A stretch of 64,000 bases of DNA from Filosporella fistucella (lineage: Eukaryota > Ascomycota > Leotiomycetes > Helotiales), in assembly GCA_030077755.1 (NCBI GenBank), contig JAQJZZ010000021.1, positions 248,001-312,000 on the forward strand. The letters run 5' to 3'. The notes below the pieces were generated by a model. That model ran no database searches, was not told where the DNA came from, and saw nothing but the letters and a program-made list of their open reading frames with translations. Positions 59,594-64,000 of the stretch are shown piece after piece; position 1 is the stretch's first letter; every line of letters starts with the position of its first letter. A program made the translations under genes and the position numbers.

Positions 59594-60055
59594 TTAAAAC
59601 AATCCCCACCTCTTTTCCCCCTTACACTCCTCCCCAAACCTCTTATACAACAAAAACCTATTCTGCCCCATCCTCAACCTCTTCTCCGACATTTCTTCCC
59701 TCCCACTCAACCTTCCAAAACTCTCAGCTGTCAATTTCTCTCCTCCCTCATCTTCCAAAGGAACATCCCTCCCCACCACAACCCTCCAGCAAACACTCAA
59801 CCACCCATCTGTAACCTCTCCATCGGGCTCACAAGCCCATGGACTCCACATTACGGCTGGGCGACATATAGAGTCTGCGAGAGAGGAGATGCGTTGGTGG
59901 GAGAGGGATGGGCAGAGCCAGGTTGGAATGTGTGAGAAGAGGAGGGGAAAGGTGAGGGTGTTGAGGGTGCTGGAGGTGGAGCGGAGAGAAGGGAGAGTAG
60001 AACGAGGGAGGAAAGAGAGGATGTGGAGGATGAGTTCTGTAGGCAAAGTATCCAT
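59594..60055 (-). CDS. F-box protein
   Basis: Intronless gene for 153 residues. The N-terminus MDTLPTELILHILSFLPRST (1-20) followed by LRSTSSTLNTLTFPLLF is a clear F-box, which binds Skp1 in SCF ubiquitin ligases. The remaining part has no repeat type such as LRR or WD that would name the target. It includes RPAVMWSPWACEPDG and WLSVCWRVVVGRDVPL. The start at 60055 is chosen because the F-box begins there; the frame runs upstream without a better ATG. Short F-box proteins of this kind are numerous in filamentous fungi. The opposite strand also has a long open frame here, which I treat as a shadow caused by the Ser/Pro/Leu-rich codons. Confidence 0.78.
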   Translation of the reverse strand: MDTLPTELILHILSFLPRSTLPSLRSTSSTLNTLTFPLLFSHIPTWLCPSLSHQRISSLADSICRPAVMWSPWACEPDGEVTDGWLSVCWRVVVGRDVPLEDEGGEKLTAESFGRLSGREEMSEKRLRMGQNRFLLYKRFGEECKGEKRWGLF

Positions 60056-60380
60056 TTTTTGTGTTTGCTGAAAGACTGGAAGATACAAGATCTAATTGAT
60101 AAGTTCAATGAAAGCAGAATGCATATGCAATAGAGAGACGCTCGAAATCGAAAAAAATGAAATGTATAAATTTCCCACTACCCTCAACTTCGCCGACCTG
60201 GCTTATGTGAGATGTACAAAATATTAGTACACAGCTACACACTCTAAAATCTGAGGGTAATCAACAGCATCAATTCGTAAACCCATCAAGGTATGATTTG
60301 AATTCATATACCTTGATGGGCAATTGCAGCGTATCGCATTACAGACCACTAATCTGTGGGTATCATAAAACGTCATCCAC
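60056..60380. other. Spacer with perfect hairpin
   Basis: Lies between the F-box gene start and the HD gene stop. It contains the 13-bp hairpin listed separately; nothing else is seen. Confidence 0.6.
60282..60320. repeat. Perfect 13-bp inverted repeat (hairpin)
   Basis: Left arm CCCATCAAGGTAT (60282-60294), 13-nt loop with GAATTC, right arm ATACCTTGATGGG (60308-60320). The arms are exactly complementary. The structure starts 61 nt past the stop codon of the leftward HD-domain gene, so it would sit in that gene's 3' UTR or terminator region. Confidence 0.8.
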
Positions 60381-61562
60381 TCATTTACGCTTCAGCAAGC
60401 CCTCAGCCTCTCTCTGTTCCTCTTCCCACCACTGTTTAAAAGTCTTTAATCTCTCTGTCCGTTCTTTTGCCATTCTTTTTCCCGGCCCAGTTTTCATCAT
60501 GCTTTCTAGCTTCTCCAACTTATCGTCGAAATGCTGAATCGTCTCTCCCATATTCCTGGCTCCTTTTGCGCCGCCAAATGTAAACGTGCGACCAATGCCG
60601 ATAGCACCTATAGCATCCAATCTGTCCGCATCCTGCACGACTGCTAGTTCCGGGTACTTCTGTATATTTGCTCGAACAGTTTCGGGATCTTTGATCTCGC
60701 TGGAGTAGGACACATGCGTGACTATCCTCTGTACCTTGAGAGCTAGTTCTTCTGGAGCTCCGAATTTCAGTAATGTAGCAAGAACAAGAGTGCTTGGATC
60801 CTGGCCTGGTTGGAGATATTTCTTGTCGCCTACATCGTGTAAGAGGGCTCCTAGTGTAACAACATGTAAATCCAGTTCTGGCTCCTCGTCAAACATGGGA
60901 GATTCTCTTCTCTCCTTCATCGTCTCGTTGTATATCGCATGTGCCAGTCCCACTACTCGCCGTATATGATTAAAATCGTGCGACCCATCATATGCACTCA
61001 TATATTTCTCCACAAACGCTGTAACTTTCGGGATCAGAGCCGCATTGTACTGTCTCTTTGCTTTCTTCTTGGTTTTCCGCGGTGAGGGTTTTGGTTTTGG
61101 AACACCGGGTTCTGAAGCAGGTTGCCCAGGAGGAGCATCATCGCCTTCCTCAGAATACTCTCTGAATTCCGGATATTTTGATCTCCTTCGCATTCCAAGC
61201 TTCTGCCGCAGTCGAGCCAGATTCCTAACTTTGATCTCGAACCCCTCCGATCGTAATGCTTCGACTATTTGCTCATCATTCAGGTTCTTGTTGTAGTGGA
61301 AGACGACACGGTCGCGCAAGTCCTGGGTAGCAGGAGTGCGGATCTTCTTTCGAGGGACATTCCATGCTGTCAGGCGGCGGGATATAGTACGTTCACTGAT
61401 ATCAAGACCGTGTTCGAGATTCAGTTGACGCGCAATGTCAATGATTGGCACATTGTCTTCCGAGAAGAGCTTTATAATTGTTTCTTTGAACGGCTCAAGT
61501 GGTGTTACTTGAGGTCGACCGCGTCTGCGAACCTCGGGACTTGTGGGGGGACTGGCGGACAT
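60381..61562 (-). CDS. HTH (Clr5-like) plus HD-domain phosphohydrolase fusion
   Basis: Intronless gene for 393 residues. The C-terminal two thirds form an HD hydrolase: SHDFNHIRRVVGLAHAI (194-210), TLGALLHDVGDKKY (236-249) with the HD pair at 242-243, and VVQDADRLDAIGAIGIGRTF. These are the full H..HD..D metal ligands of HDc phosphohydrolases, which act on nucleotides or similar phosphates. The first 127 residues form a separate basic module: GRPQVTPLEPFKETIIKLFS, ISERTISRRLTAWNVPRKK and EQIVEALRSEGFEIKVRNLA. It resembles the Clr5/transposase-like helix-turn-helix of fungal proteins, possibly two HTH units. A Lys/Pro-rich linker (about 140-170, PRKTKKKAKR) joins them. The HD family is usually short and stand-alone, so the fusion suggests a DNA-linked role. 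It is divergent to the cyclase gene over 640 nt. Confidence 0.88.
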   Translation of the reverse strand: MSASPPTSPEVRRRGRPQVTPLEPFKETIIKLFSEDNVPIIDIARQLNLEHGLDISERTISRRLTAWNVPRKKIRTPATQDLRDRVVFHYNKNLNDEQIVEALRSEGFEIKVRNLARLRQKLGMRRRSKYPEFREYSEEGDDAPPGQPASEPGVPKPKPSPRKTKKKAKRQYNAALIPKVTAFVEKYMSAYDGSHDFNHIRRVVGLAHAIYNETMKERRESPMFDEEPELDLHVVTLGALLHDVGDKKYLQPGQDPSTLVLATLLKFGAPEELALKVQRIVTHVSYSSEIKDPETVRANIQKYPELAVVQDADRLDAIGAIGIGRTFTFGGAKGARNMGETIQHFDDKLEKLESMMKTGPGKRMAKERTERLKTFKQWWEEEQREAEGLLKRK

Positions 61563-62202
61563 TATGATTCTGATATTTGACCTAGAGGTTGATATGGTAG
61601 AAGCAGCTGGCGTGGATTCTGCATGGGAGATGGTTGCAAGCGAGAGTGTCTACTTCGGCTGCCGTATTTTCCTTCCCTTCCATCAGCACGAATTATCAAC
61701 ACTTACACTTGCCTGGTTGGCAATACTTGATGTTTTACTCCTTGCGCAGAAAGTTACTACAGCCGTTTAACGAATTATACTCTCATTTGTCAACTATTCT
61801 CCTCATGGGGTAATACAGAGGTCGGGAGAGTTACCAGAAATTTGCCGAAAAGTGGTCGTTTGTTGTTCTCATAGTCAGACTTCTAGTGTTCTTTTGCCTC
61901 CAAAAGCTACATACCTTTCTTTACCTTGCTTCCGAAGCGTCTCTTCAGCAAGCCTGTTGCCAGGAATGTCAAAACATATGCAGTATCAACTGAGCTCATT
62001 GGGAAATGTGGTTCGATTTATTTCATACGATAGACGCATGAGATGGCACCGGCGAGCTCAAACCTCGGGTCTAAAGTTCCCCTCATTTACATCACTGCGG
62101 GGAAAGGAATTCCATTGTCTCCAGATTTTGCTATTCCATCTTTTTGTACCACATCTACTAAGTTCAGTAAACAATTGACTTAACATATAGCATTTGGCAA
62201 TT
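61563..62202. other. Divergent promoter region
   Basis: Between the HD gene and the cyclase gene. No supported gene or repeat. Confidence 0.6.
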
Positions 62203-63444
62203 ATGACGGACCAGAAATCCAAGACGAACACTCGACTTACCCAGATTAGTGATTTCCTTACTGGAAATAGGACTGCTACTACCATTCCTTTTGACCCTGA
62301 TTGTACCAAGTTCCCTAACCGAAAAGACGTCCCAAGAAGAGAGGATGCCCCTCCTGGAGCGTAAGCGTTGCCAATCCAAAACATATTGACTTATTAATGT
62401 TCACTAGCGCTTGGGTATGGGGCCAAAACGATTACGTGAGTTGTAAAAGTAGTCTTTTGTATTGTTCTGAATTAACAGCAGATAGTTAGGGAGGATCAAT
62501 CTTCTTACTCCAACTCGTGTCACTGCCGCTGCAAAAGAAATCCAGTCAGGGGAAATTGTACCTCTCAATCTACCATTGAATGTACCTGAAGTCCCAGCCT
62601 TTGGACGAGAGCAATTCAAACATGAGATTAAACCATTGGCTGAGAATGTCGCCTACGACGACAAATATCAGCTGAATACTCAATCTGGTACTCAGTGGGA
62701 TGGCTTCCGGCACATTGCTCATATCCCATCCGAAACTTTTTACAATGGGACGAAAGGCAAACACATTGGTGGCTCTGAAAATGACCCAAATCGTTGTGGG
62801 ATTCATCATTGGGCTCAACATGGAATAGCTGGGAGAGGAATTTTGATAGATTATTGGACCTATGCTAATGAGAACGGGATCGTATATGGTGAGTCTCTGC
62901 CTCTCCTGATTTCATCCGCTAATATAATTGAGATCCTTACGACTACCATACCATCTCCTTTGAGGAGCTTCAAGCAGCTGGAAAGTCTCAGGGAATTGAT
63001 ATTAGACCCGCGGCTCAAGGCGGAGATGTTCAAATTGGCGATCTTCTGTTCATCCGATCTGGATTTGTCTCAACCTATTACACCAGTTCTCCAGATGTTC
63101 GAGCAGCGGCTGCACTTCGTCCACACTCAATTGGCAAAACTGATGGCCAGAGATGGGCTGGTGTGAAGCAGGACGAGACTATGATTGATTGGCTTCATGA
63201 TTGTTATTTTGCTGCAGTAGCTGGAGATGCTCCTTCCTTCGAAGCTTGGCCTAGCCAGGAGGACTACATGCTTCATGAATATATTCTCGCTCTTTGGGGA
63301 ATGCCATTGGGTGAAATGTTCGATCTTGAGAAGCTGTCAAAGACATGCAGGGAGAAAGAACGATGGACATTCTTCGTCACGAGTTCGCCAGCAAATTGTG
63401 AAGGCGGTGTCTCCTCTCATGGAAATGCAATGGCTATTTTTTAG
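62203..63444 (+). CDS. Cyclase-family protein (PF04199, kynurenine formamidase-like)
   Basis: Metal-dependent hydrolase fold, 366 residues. Four exons: 62203-62360, 62408-62435 (28 nt), 62486-62888, 62933-63444. The start is MTDQKSKTNTRLTQISDFLT. The tiny second exon gives AWVWGQNDY, joined to LGRINLLTPTRVTAAAKEIQ, the usual N-terminal pattern of fungal members. The active-site region reads LNTQSGTQWDGFRHIAHIP, the fungal version of HxGTHxDxxxH with Gln for the second His. Then come CGIHHWAQHGIAGRGILIDY, GDLLFIRSGFVSTY and the end EGGVSSHGNAMAIF. Bacterial relatives are arylformamidases of the kynurenine path; fungal ones are mostly uncharacterised, so the substrate is open. The 28-nt exon is needed to keep the WGQNDY-LG pattern, which supports it. 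Confidence 0.87.
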
Positions 63445-64000
63445 GGCTCAATTTGACTCCACAATTTTATCATACTGTATATAAAGACAAACATCCCAAT
63501 CCTCAGTCAATACACGTGATATTAATGCGGGTGGCGCCGTGGTCTCGGCTGACAAGGAGATTGTTTCATCTTCCACAAGAGACCATAAACCACTCCTGAC
63601 TATCAGAAGGAAGAAATTAGATCACAACCCTCCTTCATATGAATGGGACTCGACCATTGCCCTATTTAAAACTACACAGCCTCGTGGTCAAGAACGGCAT
63701 TACTTACACAAATCTTAATATTCTGCCGTATCATCGGTAGATATCTGGAAAGGGGAGAATTGCCGGACGGCGAATGCCTTATTTGGGACAACATTCATGC
63801 ATGAACGCTGCACATCATCTCGACTTGGCCTCGATTCGACGTTCCATTCGAGAGTCGCTTGTTCATGTGGCTGTGAGATATCAAGCTTTTGCCAATCAAA
63901 TGAAGACCTCCAGCCACGACGTCGACCCCGAAAGGGACTCGAAACGTCACATCAACCGCACAGCGCACATACAACCTCCCATTGTCACAATCTAGTGGCA
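63445..64000. other. Gene-free right end
   Basis: 3' flank of the cyclase gene. Short frames only; no supported feature before the window ends. Confidence 0.55.

Noticed and set aside
59369..59935. Rightward frame opposite the F-box gene
   Set aside because: Pro/Ser/Leu-rich shadow; the F-box motif fixes the minus strand as coding.

Overview
The window is nuclear DNA of a filamentous ascomycete, most likely a leotiomycete (Botrytis/Sclerotinia-like relative). The evidence is about 26 well-separated genes, many with short GT-AG introns (mostly 44-60 nt), and fungus-specific families: bZIP plus DUF3425, CFEM, DOMON-cytochrome b561, Dal5-type permease, GIGGAGN/DUF3602, and a secreted laccase. 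I see no rRNA, no convincing tRNA, no CRISPR and no intact transposon. Gene models were built by reading both strands, joining exons at GT-AG sites that keep the frame, and choosing ATG starts.

Layout. 0-9 kb: a cysteine/histidine-containing unknown protein running off the left edge, a DOMON-cytochrome b561 protein, a secreted Ala/Ser-rich repeat protein, and an MFS transporter. 11.6-22.9 kb is a housekeeping block: a Tpt1-like protein lacking catalytic residues, an ERCC6L2-like SNF2 ATPase, a bZIP factor, a Pus9-like pseudouridine synthase and a hotdog thioesterase. 23.4-32.3 kb: a lineage-specific repeat protein, a Dal5-like permease, a small secreted protein and a laccase. 32.6-43.6 kb: an M1 aminopeptidase, a gamma-glutamylcyclotransferase-like protein, an atypical SDR protein, a second MFS transporter and a large secreted cysteine-rich protein. 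44-47 kb is gene-poor and holds one probable eroded gene and one unrecognised spliced frame. 47.3-64 kb: a Gfo/Idh/MocA oxidoreductase, a GIGGAGN protein, a mucin-like membrane protein, a THEM6-like thioesterase, a CFEM/GPI protein, an F-box protein, an HTH-HD phosphohydrolase fusion and a cyclase-family protein.

The genes do not form an operon or a recognisable secondary-metabolite cluster: there is no PKS, NRPS or terpene synthase. The surface and secreted set (laccase, CFEM, mucin-like and cysteine-rich proteins) fits a plant- or litter-associated fungus.

The most interesting leads are the Tpt1 homologue with most of its catalytic residues replaced, the helix-turn-helix plus HD phosphohydrolase fusion, the ENYxVI repeat protein, the cyclotransferase-fold protein without its catalytic glutamate, and a perfect 13-bp hairpin just downstream of the HD gene. 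None is proof of a new system; each is a specific testable anomaly.
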